Assembly: GCA_017507385.1 (NCBI GenBank)
Contig: JAFWAX010000032.1
Coordinates: forward strand, 1-64,000
From: Bacteroidaceae bacterium
GTDB lineage: Bacteria; Bacteroidota; Bacteroidia; Bacteroidales; Bacteroidaceae
Direction: 5' to 3'
DNA: 64,000 bases
The notes beneath the pieces are model-generated. The model saw nothing but the letters and a program-made list of their open reading frames with translations. It had not been told where the DNA came from and did no database searches. Below are positions 28,601-36,718 of this stretch, piece by piece. Each line of letters opens with the position of its first letter. Position 1 is the first letter of the stretch. The translations under genes were made by a program, and so were the position numbers.

Positions 28601-28682
28601 CTCTGATGAACAGAATTGTGCATTCTGTGATTTCCTTTCCTTCTGCCAGCGACATCCTTCCGATTCGTATAGTACGCATTAG
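25614..28682 (+). CDS. PD-(D/E)XK nuclease family protein (AddB-like)
   Basis: This 1022-residue partner subunit has a degenerate helicase-like N-terminal half (CIIFPNKRASLFFTEYLW near residue 20, where Walker A would be) and a C-terminal RecB-family nuclease. The nuclease region shows LSPSAINTYMKCPLKFYF, GTIFHDAMHHLYEP, and RIVDYKTSSKQ with the catalytic Asp and Lys. Cysteines in the C-terminal part (QCSDEQNCAFCDFLSFC) fit the iron-sulfur staple of AddB-type nucleases. It most likely works with the protein at 20603. Confidence 0.88.
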   Translation: MTPFLKLVADDLYRKLGGNFQDTCIIFPNKRASLFFTEYLWSNSNGETMWTPEYTSISELFASLSDYTTGDSIFLVLKLWEVYREKMQPTKPLDQLYALMETMLSDFQDIDNNMVDPSKLFLNIAELKEMTDFSFLEDEQREAIELFFGKFFTERNANTPLKSQFKTLWNKMTELYEAYQAALLDTEEEPMLYEGMLKRKVVEALTGKDEDARMRVDARLSAKTYVAVGFNVLNKTEMELFRYIKQNRDAKFYWDYDIAYTKPFIHNGERGTKRPEGVLSKYEAGQFILGNIRLLGNEFEGQDLFNNMRQPKKISFIQSPTENAQTRYINEWMKVHVGNDKPLKESAVILCNENLLQPVLYSIGETDTINVTMGYPLTETPAYSLVQALLELQMHGHTMSGAWRHKNVAAVLKHSFIQKLAGKDCNEKLHELKKKNVVFPGPERFADNEIMQRIFTHVTGKNLTSYLADIISMVGHSYQTHKSDEDNSLQIYKECIFTAYTIINRIHTLQEGHTALAVNDETQARLILQLMSQATIPFHGEPAIGLQVMGLLETRNIDFRNIIMLSVNEGQMPKGDKRTSLIPYTLRAAYGLTTIEREVSLYAYYYYRLLQRAENVTLLYNSSTEGGGKGEMSRFMLQTLAEKEELFGHDQEIELKAFTASSETLKIEAISVKKDAEVMKSLHQRFNEERILSPSAINTYMKCPLKFYFTYVARIRPEDEVSDDVDKAMFGTIFHDAMHHLYEPYEGRPFHSSEVKKLAEDETLIIQMLNNAFAINLFHYPETDTNGKHINYGREKKLQLNGTQLINRHVIKDFIINQIKADAQMAEDLEKQGGWWQIVSQETTYTTTHRGLLFGGIIDRLDLLHTPDGDRIRIVDYKTSSKQHSTKTVNELFDLEKCTGNYHIMQTLYYCMVLTAPSSPYANIPVVPALMYCAKNYGNNYSGIVKLTSPDVDKKKEIEDFKQEYEEEYRSLLEQKIDEIFTPYEENTPHGIFSQCSDEQNCAFCDFLSFCQRHPSDSYSTH

Positions 28683-28714
28683 AGTTGCTTGTAAAAAATG
28701 AACATTCAAACCAT

Positions 28715-29629
28715 ATGGAAAAGTTTGAAATCAACATCCTCGGCTGTGGTGCAGCCCTTCCAACACCACGCAGACTTAGCTCCTCACAGATTGTCAACAT
28801 CCGTGAGAAGCTGTTCATGCTCGACTGCGCTGAAGGGGCACAAATGGCATTACGACGTTCAAGGCTAAGCTTCTCGCATTTGCAAGCCATCTTCCTCACT
28901 CACTTGCATGGCGACCACGTGTTTGGGCTCATGGGACTTTTATCAACCTTCGGGCTGCTCGGCCGCATTCAAGATTTGCACATCTATGGACCTCAAGATC
29001 TGCAACGTGTATTCCAGCCACAAATCGACTACTTCTGTGCAGATTCCCCTTATCAAATCATACTCCACGAAGTAGACTCCAAAACTCCTCAGATTATCTA
29101 CGAAGACCGTTCAGTCGTCATCTCAACCCTACCGCTCAAGCATCGTATTCCATGCTGCGGCTATCTCTTCCGTGAAAAACCAACCCCACGACATATTCGG
29201 CGGGACGTCATCGACTTCTATCAGATACCCATCTCACAGATTAACAATATCAAGGCAGGACTGGATTGGACCACAGAAGACGGAACGTTCATCCCTAATG
29301 ACCGCCTGACGACTCCCCCCGACCCTGTCCGTTCTTATGCCTACTGCACCGACACAGCCTATCGTCCTCAATTAGCAGAAATGTTGAAAGACGTGACCTG
29401 CATTTATCACGAGGGAACATTCACCCAAGAACATGAGATACTTGCAAAGAAAACCTTCCACAGCACAGCTGCACAAGCAGCACAAATAGCACTCGATGCT
29501 CAAGCCTGTCGCCTCATTATCGGTCACTTTTCTTCACGATACAAATCAGAAGACGTTCTCCTCCATGAAGCTCAACAAATATTTCCCAACACAATCCTTG
29601 CAGAAGACGGAATGAAAGTTGTGCTATAA
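28715..29629 (+). CDS. rnz: Ribonuclease Z
   Basis: This metallo-beta-lactamase-fold endonuclease matures tRNA 3' ends. The 304-residue protein carries the zinc motif LTHLHGDH (His63, His65, Asp67, His68), YCTDTAY, CIYHEGTF and the late HFSSRY motif of RNase Z. The start MEKFEINILGCGAALPTP at 28715 is the family N-terminus. Confidence 0.95.
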   Translation: MEKFEINILGCGAALPTPRRLSSSQIVNIREKLFMLDCAEGAQMALRRSRLSFSHLQAIFLTHLHGDHVFGLMGLLSTFGLLGRIQDLHIYGPQDLQRVFQPQIDYFCADSPYQIILHEVDSKTPQIIYEDRSVVISTLPLKHRIPCCGYLFREKPTPRHIRRDVIDFYQIPISQINNIKAGLDWTTEDGTFIPNDRLTTPPDPVRSYAYCTDTAYRPQLAEMLKDVTCIYHEGTFTQEHEILAKKTFHSTAAQAAQIALDAQACRLIIGHFSSRYKSEDVLLHEAQQIFPNTILAEDGMKVVL

Positions 29630-29667
29630 AGGCAAGTTTCCTAATCATAACATGAAAACTCATCAAC

Positions 29668-29699
29668 AAAAAAAGGCTGGGAATCTCCAGCCTTTTTTT
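29668..29699. terminator. Bidirectional terminator between rnz and the DUF1573 gene
   Basis: AAAAAAAGGCTGG and CCAGCCTTTTTTT flank a 6-nt loop. T-runs exist on both strands, serving the two convergent genes. Confidence 0.9.
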
Positions 29700-29723
29700 G
29701 TTGCCCCCAAAGTCAGCAAATGC

Positions 29724-30152
29724 TTATTTTTCTGCTTTCGTTTCTTTCTCTGTTTTCTTGCTTACAGGGACATCGGTCATGTCACCTACCACAAAGATTC
29801 TTGCCAGTTCATCCTTACAGTTTGAAATGATGGTAATGTACTGTTTGAAACGACCCGGCATCTTATTTGACCCATCATATACCACAGAGATTTCGCCAGA
29901 AGCACCAGGAGCAATAAAGTCCTTAGGATAATTTGCAACAGTACAACCACAACTTACACGCACAGAATTGATGACAAGTTTAGCCTTTCCCACATTGGTG
30001 AACTTAAACACACACTTACGAACAGGTTCGTCCATAGAAAAAGTTCCCAAATCAACAGTTGTCTTCTCAAACTTAATCTCAGGATATTTCTTAGCTTGTA
30101 CACCAAGCGTCAAGGCGAAAAACGCCAACAACATCAATAGTTTTGTCTTCAT
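29724..30152 (-). CDS. DUF1573 domain-containing secreted protein
   Basis: This 142-residue protein has a signal peptide (about 1-20) and a single DUF1573 immunoglobulin-like domain: FEKTTVDLGTF, then KFTNVGKAKLVI, then VSCGCTVANYPKDFIAPG, then YDGSNKMPGRFKQYITI. Such proteins are abundant in Bacteroidetes and their function is not established. The C-terminal tail (KKTEKETKAEK) is charged. The gene is divergent from yidC. Confidence 0.88.
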   Translation of the reverse strand: MKTKLLMLLAFFALTLGVQAKKYPEIKFEKTTVDLGTFSMDEPVRKCVFKFTNVGKAKLVINSVRVSCGCTVANYPKDFIAPGASGEISVVYDGSNKMPGRFKQYITIISNCKDELARIFVVGDMTDVPVSKKTEKETKAEK

Positions 30153-30308
30153 ATAGTCTTATCTGTATTTGTTTGTTGTGCAAAAGTAACACAAAATCCC
30201 ATTAAAAAGATAAAAGTCGCCTGAATTTCAGTTTTTTTTTGTAATTTTGCACGATTTTTGTGCCAATAAGGCATGATTTCATAACAGGAAACAAAACTAT
30301 TAATTATA

Positions 30309-32207
30309 ATGATGAATAAAAACACACTTACAGGTTTCGTTTTGATGGCTCTTGTCGTCTTTGGTTTCGCAGCATACGAGAACCACTCTCGCAGCATTCA
30401 GGCAGAAGAGATGCGCATACAAGACTCCATCAATGCCGTAAACTATGCTAAAGAAGTAAAAGAAGAACAAAAGAAAGCTGAAAAAATCGCAGAGGAAATT
30501 GCAGATACGCTCAATCCTCTTTTCGAAGCACGCACAGGAAAGGCAGGAGTCACTGTCATCGAGAACGAGCTGCTGAAAGTCACGCTAACAAATCTGGGCG
30601 GTCAGATGCAGAAAGTGGAGATGAAAGACAGCACCTACAAAAGCCAAGATGGCAGCAACATCGTCCTGTTCGACAGGGAAGAGCAGAACATGCGCTTCTT
30701 GTTAGACGGTAAAACAGCCAACATCATCACCGACGAGCTCTTTTTCACACCGACAGACATAACAGAAAGTGGTGTGACAATGCACTTGCCTATCGCTAAC
30801 GGCTCAATCGACATCATCTACTCGCTCAAGCCCAACTCATACATCCTCGACATGGATGTAAAGGCAAACAACCTCGAAGGCTTCTTCCCATCCAACACCA
30901 AGTCCATGCAAATAGAATGGACAGAGGATATGAGGCAGCAAGAAAAAGGCTACGACTTCGAAACTCGTTATGCCACCATCACCTACAGAGACACAAACGG
31001 TGACACACAAGAGCTGTCAGTAACAGGTAGCGATGCAGAAGAGGATGAGTTTGAAGAAAAAGCTGAATGGATTGCCTACAAGACTCAGTTTTTCAGCCAG
31101 ATATTCATAGCAGATTCCCCATTCAGCATCAACAGCATGTCCTCATCACAGCTCGAGAAAGGCTCTGGCTATCTGAAAACCTACCAGACCAGCCTCACAA
31201 CAGCATTCGACACAAAGGGAATCAAGCCAAGCAGTTTCCATTTCTACCTTGGTCCTAACAAGTTCTCCACCTTGGCAAAGAACGAGGAACTCCTTGCGTC
31301 AGAAGAAGACCTCGACCTGCAATCCCTCGTATACATGGGCTGGCCAGTCATCAAGTGGATCAACCGCTTCGTCTTCCTCTATGCCTTTGACTTCCTCACA
31401 GGACTCGGCTTGAACATGGGAATTGTTTTGGTGCTTCTCACCCTCATCGTGAAAATCATCGTATTCCCACTGATGAAGAAATCCTACCTCTCTTCAGCCA
31501 ACATGCGCGTGTTGCGCCCTAAGATGGACGAAATCAGCGCCAAGTATCCCAAGCCAGAAGATGCCATGCTGAAGCAGCAGGAAATCATGAAACTCTATAG
31601 CGAATACGGTGTAAGTCCTATGGGCGGATGCATGCCAATGCTCATTCAGATGCCAATCTGGATTGCCCTGTTCAACTTCATCCCTAACTACATAGAGATG
31701 CGTGGCGAGTCATTCCTTTGGGCAGACGATCTCTCCACCTATGACGACGTCATCAACTGGGGCTTCAACATCTGGGGCATCGGCGACCACATCTCCATCT
31801 TCTGCGTCCTCTGGTGCGTGGCAACCGTTGCAAGTTCCATCGTCACTCAACGCCAGCAACAGTACTCCATGACCGCAGAGCAACAGCAACAAATGAAAAT
31901 GATGAAATGGATGATGTATCTCATGCCACTCATCTTCTTCTTCTCATTCAACAGCTACAGCTCTGGACTCAACTGGTACTACTTCATCTCCTCATTAGTG
32001 AGCGTGCTCATGATGTGGGTTCTGCGCAAGACCACAGACGACAACAAGCTGCTGGCCAAACTGGAGAAGCGCCATGCTGAACGCAAAGCAAGTGCCGGAG
32101 ACAAGAAAAAGACATCAAGCATTATGGAACGCTTGCAGGCTATGCAGGAAAAACAGATGGAAATTCTCAAGCAGCAGCAAGAAGAAAGAAATAAACAAAA
32201 GAACTAA
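30309..32207 (+). CDS. yidC: Membrane protein insertase YidC
   Basis: YidC inserts and folds inner-membrane proteins. The 632-residue protein has an N-terminal anchor (about 5-22), a large periplasmic domain (about 60-350) and a conserved core of about five helices: PVIKWINRFVFLYAFDFLTG, the cytoplasmic loop KPEDAMLKQQEIMKLYSEYG, GCMPMLIQMPIWIALFNF and SGLNWYYFISSLVS. The C-terminus is Lys/Gln-rich. Start codons at 30309 and 30312 are adjacent. The expected upstream partner pyrG, common in related genomes, is not next to it here. Confidence 0.95.
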   Translation: MMNKNTLTGFVLMALVVFGFAAYENHSRSIQAEEMRIQDSINAVNYAKEVKEEQKKAEKIAEEIADTLNPLFEARTGKAGVTVIENELLKVTLTNLGGQMQKVEMKDSTYKSQDGSNIVLFDREEQNMRFLLDGKTANIITDELFFTPTDITESGVTMHLPIANGSIDIIYSLKPNSYILDMDVKANNLEGFFPSNTKSMQIEWTEDMRQQEKGYDFETRYATITYRDTNGDTQELSVTGSDAEEDEFEEKAEWIAYKTQFFSQIFIADSPFSINSMSSSQLEKGSGYLKTYQTSLTTAFDTKGIKPSSFHFYLGPNKFSTLAKNEELLASEEDLDLQSLVYMGWPVIKWINRFVFLYAFDFLTGLGLNMGIVLVLLTLIVKIIVFPLMKKSYLSSANMRVLRPKMDEISAKYPKPEDAMLKQQEIMKLYSEYGVSPMGGCMPMLIQMPIWIALFNFIPNYIEMRGESFLWADDLSTYDDVINWGFNIWGIGDHISIFCVLWCVATVASSIVTQRQQQYSMTAEQQQQMKMMKWMMYLMPLIFFFSFNSYSSGLNWYYFISSLVSVLMMWVLRKTTDDNKLLAKLEKRHAERKASAGDKKKTSSIMERLQAMQEKQMEILKQQQEERNKQKN

Positions 32208-32217
32208 TTAATACGCA

Positions 32218-32271
32218 TTTAGAGTTAGAAGCCCCAACTGCCATTCCGCGCAGACGGCTTCTAACTCTAAA
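32218..32271 (+). terminator. 16-bp inverted repeat after yidC
   Basis: TTTAGAGTTAGAAGCC (32218-32233) pairs perfectly with GGCTTCTAACTCTAAA (32256-32271) over a 22-nt loop. A third, direct copy of TAACTCTAAA follows near 32283. There is no T-run. Confidence 0.6.
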
Positions 32272-32302
32272 CGCATCAATACTAACTCTAAAATTCAATA
32301 CA

Positions 32303-33913
32303 ATGGCAAAACATGGACATCCTCAAGGACTCTACCTGCTCTTCGTGACCGAAATGGCAGAACGCTTCAGCTACTACGGCATGCGAGCACTCTTCGTCCT
32401 CTATCTCGTCGCTGCATTCTTCGACAGCGCTGAGGCAAGCCAAATCTATGGTTCCTACACAGGACTCGTTTACCTCACCCCACTGCTGGGCGGATACATC
32501 GCCGACCGCTACTGGGGCAACCGCCGCTCCATCATCGTAGGCGGAACCGTTATGGCATTAGGACAATTCCTCATGTTCGCATCAGCCTGCTTCGTGCAGC
32601 AAAGTATCTTCACCGACCCCACAACTGGCGGTGTCATCAGCGAGTCTGTCAATAACAACCTCTCACTCACCCTCATGTTTGCAGGACTTACAGCGCTCAT
32701 CATCGGAAACGGTTTCTTCAAGCCCAACATCTCCACCATGGTGGGCGACCTTTACGCGCCACAAGACCGCCGCAAGGATTCTGCCTTCACCATCTTTTAT
32801 ATGGGTATCAACGTCGGCGCATTCATCGCTCCACTCGTATGCGGTTCTATCGCCTCAGGTGGCAACTGGATGAATCCTGGCGCATTCAAGTGGGGATTCT
32901 TCTGCGCAGGCGTAGCCATGGTGCTGTCCATCGTTGTCTTCATCATCGGTAAAAACAAATACCTCAAGACCCCAGACGGACTCGCTATCGGACTCCCTCC
33001 TGCACAAAGCCAGCTGCTGCAACAGAAAGAGACCCAAGCAAAAGCTGAAGATGCAGCACCAAAAGCCAAGAATTCACCTCTTCGCCTGTGGGGATGCCTG
33101 CTGGGAGCCATCACGCTGTTCGCTGTGTTCTCTTTAGATGTCAACAACTTCAATGACTACATCTCAGCAGCCATCTACGCCATTTCCATCGCACTCCCAG
33201 TCTTCATCATCACAGACAGAGGATTGACCACAGTCGAGAAAATGCGCATCGGTGTCATCTACATCATCGCAGTCTTCGTCATCTTCTTCTGGAGCGCCTT
33301 TGAGCAGGCAGGCTCATCACTGACCATCTTCGCTGATCAGCAGTGCGACCGCACCATCGGCGACTGGGAAATGCCAACCACATGGTTCCAGTCTATCAAT
33401 CCAATTGTTGTAGTCACCTTCGCCCCCATCATGGCAACCCTTTGGGAAACACTCGCCAAATACAAGCTCGAGCCAGCATCACCAGTGAAGCAAGCAATCG
33501 GTCTCCTGCTCCTCGCCATCGGATATGCCATCATCGCCTTTGGCACAGATGGACTCGGCGAAGGACAGAAAGCATCTATGTGGTGGCTCTTTGCTCTCTA
33601 CTTCACTCACACAATCGGTGAACTCTCCCTCTCTCCTATTGGACTTTCTATGGTCAACAAACTCTCCCCTGCTCACCTCGCATCCCTCCTCATGGGTGTA
33701 TGGTTCATGAGCAACGCTGCCAGCAACATCCTTGCCGGCGAGCTTGCCACACTTCTTCCTATAGCAGGACAGCCTGTTCGTTCATTCCTCGGTTTTGAAA
33801 TCGCAACACTCACCGACTTCTTCACCCTCTTCGCTGTCATGGCAGGCGTTGCAGCAATCCTCCTGTTTGCTCTTTGCCCACTATTGAAGAAGATGATGAA
33901 AGGCGTAGAATAA
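32303..33913 (+). CDS. POT family proton-coupled oligopeptide transporter
   Basis: This 536-residue inner-membrane protein has about 14 transmembrane helices. The first-helix signature EMAERFSYYGMRALFVLYL with the ExxER-type motif and LGGYIADRYWGNRR identify the peptide transporter (PTR2/POT) family, and FYMGINVGAFIAPLVCG is the second PTR signature. It imports di- and tripeptides with protons. A terminator follows. Confidence 0.93.
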   Translation: MAKHGHPQGLYLLFVTEMAERFSYYGMRALFVLYLVAAFFDSAEASQIYGSYTGLVYLTPLLGGYIADRYWGNRRSIIVGGTVMALGQFLMFASACFVQQSIFTDPTTGGVISESVNNNLSLTLMFAGLTALIIGNGFFKPNISTMVGDLYAPQDRRKDSAFTIFYMGINVGAFIAPLVCGSIASGGNWMNPGAFKWGFFCAGVAMVLSIVVFIIGKNKYLKTPDGLAIGLPPAQSQLLQQKETQAKAEDAAPKAKNSPLRLWGCLLGAITLFAVFSLDVNNFNDYISAAIYAISIALPVFIITDRGLTTVEKMRIGVIYIIAVFVIFFWSAFEQAGSSLTIFADQQCDRTIGDWEMPTTWFQSINPIVVVTFAPIMATLWETLAKYKLEPASPVKQAIGLLLLAIGYAIIAFGTDGLGEGQKASMWWLFALYFTHTIGELSLSPIGLSMVNKLSPAHLASLLMGVWFMSNAASNILAGELATLLPIAGQPVRSFLGFEIATLTDFFTLFAVMAGVAAILLFALCPLLKKMMKGVE

Positions 33914-33960
33914 ACCGAATTAAACATACTTTTATTCTCGACAGCGAAAAGCAACAAAAA

Positions 33961-34005
33961 AGACATCCGCAATGCCAGGCAAAGGTGTTGCGGATATCTT
34001 TTTTT
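33961..34005 (+). terminator. Rho-independent terminator of the peptide transporter
   Basis: AGACATCCGCAA (33961-33972) pairs with TTGCGGATATCT (33988-33999) with one mismatch, and is followed by a run of T. Confidence 0.85.
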
Positions 34006-34071
34006 ATGAAGAGCCAGACAGTTCCCCGTCAGAATCTCTTATGCAGCAACTTGGCTATCGACTTGAACCAA

Positions 34072-34602
34072 TTACAGCTTAGTCATGTGGTAGCCCATTC
34101 TTTTCAACTGCATAGCAGCGCCAAACAGGTAAAGTTGGTGCAGACATGAGACATAAGCATTAAAAGCCTCCTTAGTTCCTGGCTCGATATTCTGATGACG
34201 AAGAGCATTGTAAACACGGGAAGCACATTCTCCAACCAGTTTCTCCAGCAAAGCATAGTCGTTCCCACTCAGCAAAAGCACCTCTTCACGAATATATTCA
34301 TCCATGCTGTCATAGCCTCGCTTATCCCTCATGTACACATATAAATCGTCTATTTTTGTATAAGATTCCCATTCCGTATCCCAAAACTTTGCGACAGCCA
34401 TGCCTATATACATCATCCAACCAAGTGAGGCAGACGGGAAATCATTAAATTCTCTTATCCCATCAGGGAGATAGGATTTGGCAATCTCCTCCCATCTATC
34501 TTCCATGTCAGGACACTCAGGCAGACGCTCATCCATCTCCTTTATCGCAAGGAGATAATGATGCAGGTCTTGGTGCAACTTATCTTCAAATGTCAGTTCC
34601 AT
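34072..34602 (-). CDS. Conserved hypothetical protein (Bacteroidales type)
   Basis: A 176-residue acidic, soluble, mostly helical protein without a signal peptide or recognised motif. Aromatic and Asp/Glu-rich stretches (LGWMMYIGMAVAKFWDTEW, then YDSMDEYIREEVLLL) and a Leu/Gln helix at the C-terminus suggest an all-alpha fold. I cannot assign a function. It marks the edge of the core chromosome before the accessory region. Confidence 0.7.
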   Translation of the reverse strand: MELTFEDKLHQDLHHYLLAIKEMDERLPECPDMEDRWEEIAKSYLPDGIREFNDFPSASLGWMMYIGMAVAKFWDTEWESYTKIDDLYVYMRDKRGYDSMDEYIREEVLLLSGNDYALLEKLVGECASRVYNALRHQNIEPGTKEAFNAYVSCLHQLYLFGAAMQLKRMGYHMTKL

Positions 34603-35262
34603 AATTATTTCTAAATATTATTGATTATATAAACTCCTATCTCAAAGGATTAAGCGGTCTCATATTTCTCTTAAAAGATAATCTCAAAGAAAGATATTTG
34701 ATTTCCCTTGGACAGATAAACAAAAGTACCAATAAATTCAGAAAAACTCAACCTTTCTATGAAAAATTTTACATATTGACGCATTTTGATGCTTACCTAT
34801 CAGAAACGCCTAACTCTATACTAAGGTTACGTTGCAAATGGCAAAATTATTAGTATTTCCCAATTTCCTGTTCGACTTTATACATATATTGACGTGGATG
34901 CACATATATAAATTCGCTGCCCATTGCTGCAGAAAAAGAAGAAAGGTGTAGAATAAATTTGAGGAAAATAAAAAACGATAGACCTAATCATCAGGTCACC
35001 TATTCAAACAATGGCAAAGAGGGTATTCCCCCTTGCCTTTGTCTTTTATCATATTTTCTTTCAACCTACATGAGTTCAGCGAAACAAAGTTCGGCATAAT
35101 TAATTTGTATTCCTTGCATTTCCTACATGCTCACCGTGTGCATAATATTTAAAACATCATGTTTGAAAAATTTCGCACACGGTTTATTAAACATTAAGTA
35201 GGCGGTAAGGACAAAATGAGATGAATTAAAGTTTAATCTCAATCCTTTTTCATCACAATTAT
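34603..35262. other. AT-rich non-coding stretch at the edge of the accessory island
   Basis: About 660 nt without a supportable gene. It contains a terminator-like hairpin (GGCAA..GGG / CCC..TTGCC, 35013-35036, then TTTGTCTTTT) and a nested palindrome (CCGTGTGC 35134-35141 with GCACACGG 35175-35182, with AAACAT/ATGTTT inside). These could be leftovers of an earlier insertion; no direct repeats or recombinase gene were found. Confidence 0.5.
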
Positions 35263-35293
35263 TTTGTATTCTCCCCACTTAATTGTAACTTTG
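35263..35293 (+). promoter_or_regulatory. Consensus promoter of the methyltransferase/nuclease module
   Basis: TTTG (35263-35266), exactly 19 nt, then TAACTTTG (35286-35293). Transcription should start near 35300, giving a leader of about 310 nt before the methyltransferase start. Confidence 0.75.
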
Positions 35294-35299
35294 CAATCA

Positions 35300-35600
35300 A
35301 GTATCGGCAAATCGTCACATCATGACGCTTGCAAAAGCAAGATGGAGCCTCGGCGGAGGTGCTGGTACGAACATATTAGAATTATTAACAAGCGTTTGCT
35401 GTTATTCGGAATTGCTTCAAGAACCTGAGAAATTCAAACAAGTCCAGTCCGAAAGAATAAGTCGCAAACGCCTATGCGTTTAGCATGGGCGTGACTTATC
35501 TGGACTGGTAGGCAATTCTCAGGGCCTTTGAAGCATGGATGATGAACGTCCGTGCTTTCTTTTGCCCTGTTGCCTACCTCCGAAGATAAGCACACGCAGA
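35300..35600 (+). ncRNA. Structured leader or non-coding RNA upstream of the methyltransferase
   Basis: Several strong stems are visible: CTTGC/GCAAG (35328-35341). A long compound hairpin is formed by AGTCCAG 35441-35447 with CTGGACT 35500-35506, ATAAGTC 35457-35463 with GACTTAT 35493-35499, and ACGCC..ATGC with GCAT..GGCGT closing on loop GTTTA. A second compound hairpin is formed by GGTAGGCAA 35507-35515 with TTGCCTACC 35570-35578, CAGGGC with GCCCTG, and AAGCATGGA with TCCGTGCTT followed by TCTTTT. CCTGAGAA (35424-35431) can pair with TTCTCAGG (35516-35523), competing with the second hairpin. This looks like an attenuator or switch, or an independent RNA; I do not recognise the class. Confidence 0.55.
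35322..35483 (+). CDS. Possible 53-codon leader ORF
   Basis: An ATG about 20 nt after the predicted transcription start opens 53 codons (beginning MTLAKARWSLGGGAGTN, ending RISRKRLCV). It overlaps the structured leader and ends inside the loop-side of the first compound hairpin. It has no known relatives that I can name. It may be a leader peptide or chance. Confidence 0.2.
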   Translation: MTLAKARWSLGGGAGTNILELLTSVCCYSELLQEPEKFKQVQSERISRKRLCV

Positions 35601-35611
35601 AAGTATGGCCT

Positions 35612-36718
35612 ATGGCAAATACAAACCTTGCTAACGCAAAGAATGCGAAGAACGACGAGTTCTACACACAGTATGCTGACATTCAAAAGGAAATAAACGC
35701 CTATCTGGATTATAACCCCGATGTGTTTCGTGACAAGACGGTACTCTTACCATGCGATGACCCCGAATGGAGCAACTTCACAAAGTTCTTTGCACAGAAC
35801 TTTGAGCTGCTGGGCTTGAAAAAGCTGATTTCCACCAGTTATGCACCAGATTCGAAGAAGTTCAAGGCTGGTTACCAACTCACACTCTTTGAGACGGAAG
35901 CACCTCAATTTGACCCGCAAAAGACCCAAACACACGGAAAGATTTTTGTTTTAAATCGTGATGTAACTAGTGACAACCGCATTGACATAAACGACTTGCA
36001 ATGGCAATACTTGGAGGGTGACGGGGATTTCCGCAGCAATGAGATTAAAGCACTCAGGGATAAGGCAGACATTATAGTGACCAATCCTCCTTTTTCGCTA
36101 TTTAGAGAGTTTATGGCATGGATTATGGATGCAAGAAAGAAGTTTTTGATTATCGGAAACATGAATGCCATTACTTACAAAGAAGTATTTCCTCTCATCA
36201 AGGATAATCTTGTTTGGCTTGGAGCGACAGGATTCGTTACAGATATGGTGTTTGGTGTCCCCAAAGGAACTATTGTTAAAGAAAGTGATAAAAAGAAAGC
36301 GGAGCGCCTTGGTTATGTTGGTGATTACACCCGACTGGGAAATTCATGCTGGTTTACTAATATTGACCATGGAAGACGACATCGGCCACAGCAATTAATG
36401 ACGATGGAAGAAAACCTTAAGCATAGCAAACATAAGGTCATTCGAGAAAATAAAAAATATGATAAATACGACAATTATGATGCAATAGAAATAGCATATT
36501 CTGACGCGATTCCATGTGACTATACAGAAGCGATGGGAGTGCCCATATCATTCATTGACAGATATTGTCCAGAACAATTTGAAATACTTGGAGCATCTGA
36601 AAGTGAGGGAAAAGGCTTTTCCAATGGATTATGGAAAGAAGAAAGTGGAATAGCCCAACCCTTAGTAAAAGGAGAGAAAATATACAAAAGATTGTTTATC
36701 AAAAAGAAAGAAGCATGA
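35612..36718 (+). CDS. Adenine-specific DNA methyltransferase, EcoRI family
   Basis: This 368-residue protein resembles M.EcoRI-type N6-adenine methyltransferases. The N-terminal ANAKNAKNDEFYTQYADIQKEI and the segment VLLPCDDPEWSNFTKFF are typical of the family, with DIIVTNPPFSLFREF carrying the catalytic NPPF motif (158-161). The start at 35612 gives this N-terminus; the ATG at 35552 would begin inside the structured leader. The stop overlaps the next start by ATGA. Methylation of adenine within a short palindrome is the expected activity; the recognition site is unknown. Confidence 0.9.
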   Translation: MANTNLANAKNAKNDEFYTQYADIQKEINAYLDYNPDVFRDKTVLLPCDDPEWSNFTKFFAQNFELLGLKKLISTSYAPDSKKFKAGYQLTLFETEAPQFDPQKTQTHGKIFVLNRDVTSDNRIDINDLQWQYLEGDGDFRSNEIKALRDKADIIVTNPPFSLFREFMAWIMDARKKFLIIGNMNAITYKEVFPLIKDNLVWLGATGFVTDMVFGVPKGTIVKESDKKKAERLGYVGDYTRLGNSCWFTNIDHGRRHRPQQLMTMEENLKHSKHKVIRENKKYDKYDNYDAIEIAYSDAIPCDYTEAMGVPISFIDRYCPEQFEILGASESEGKGFSNGLWKEESGIAQPLVKGEKIYKRLFIKKKEA

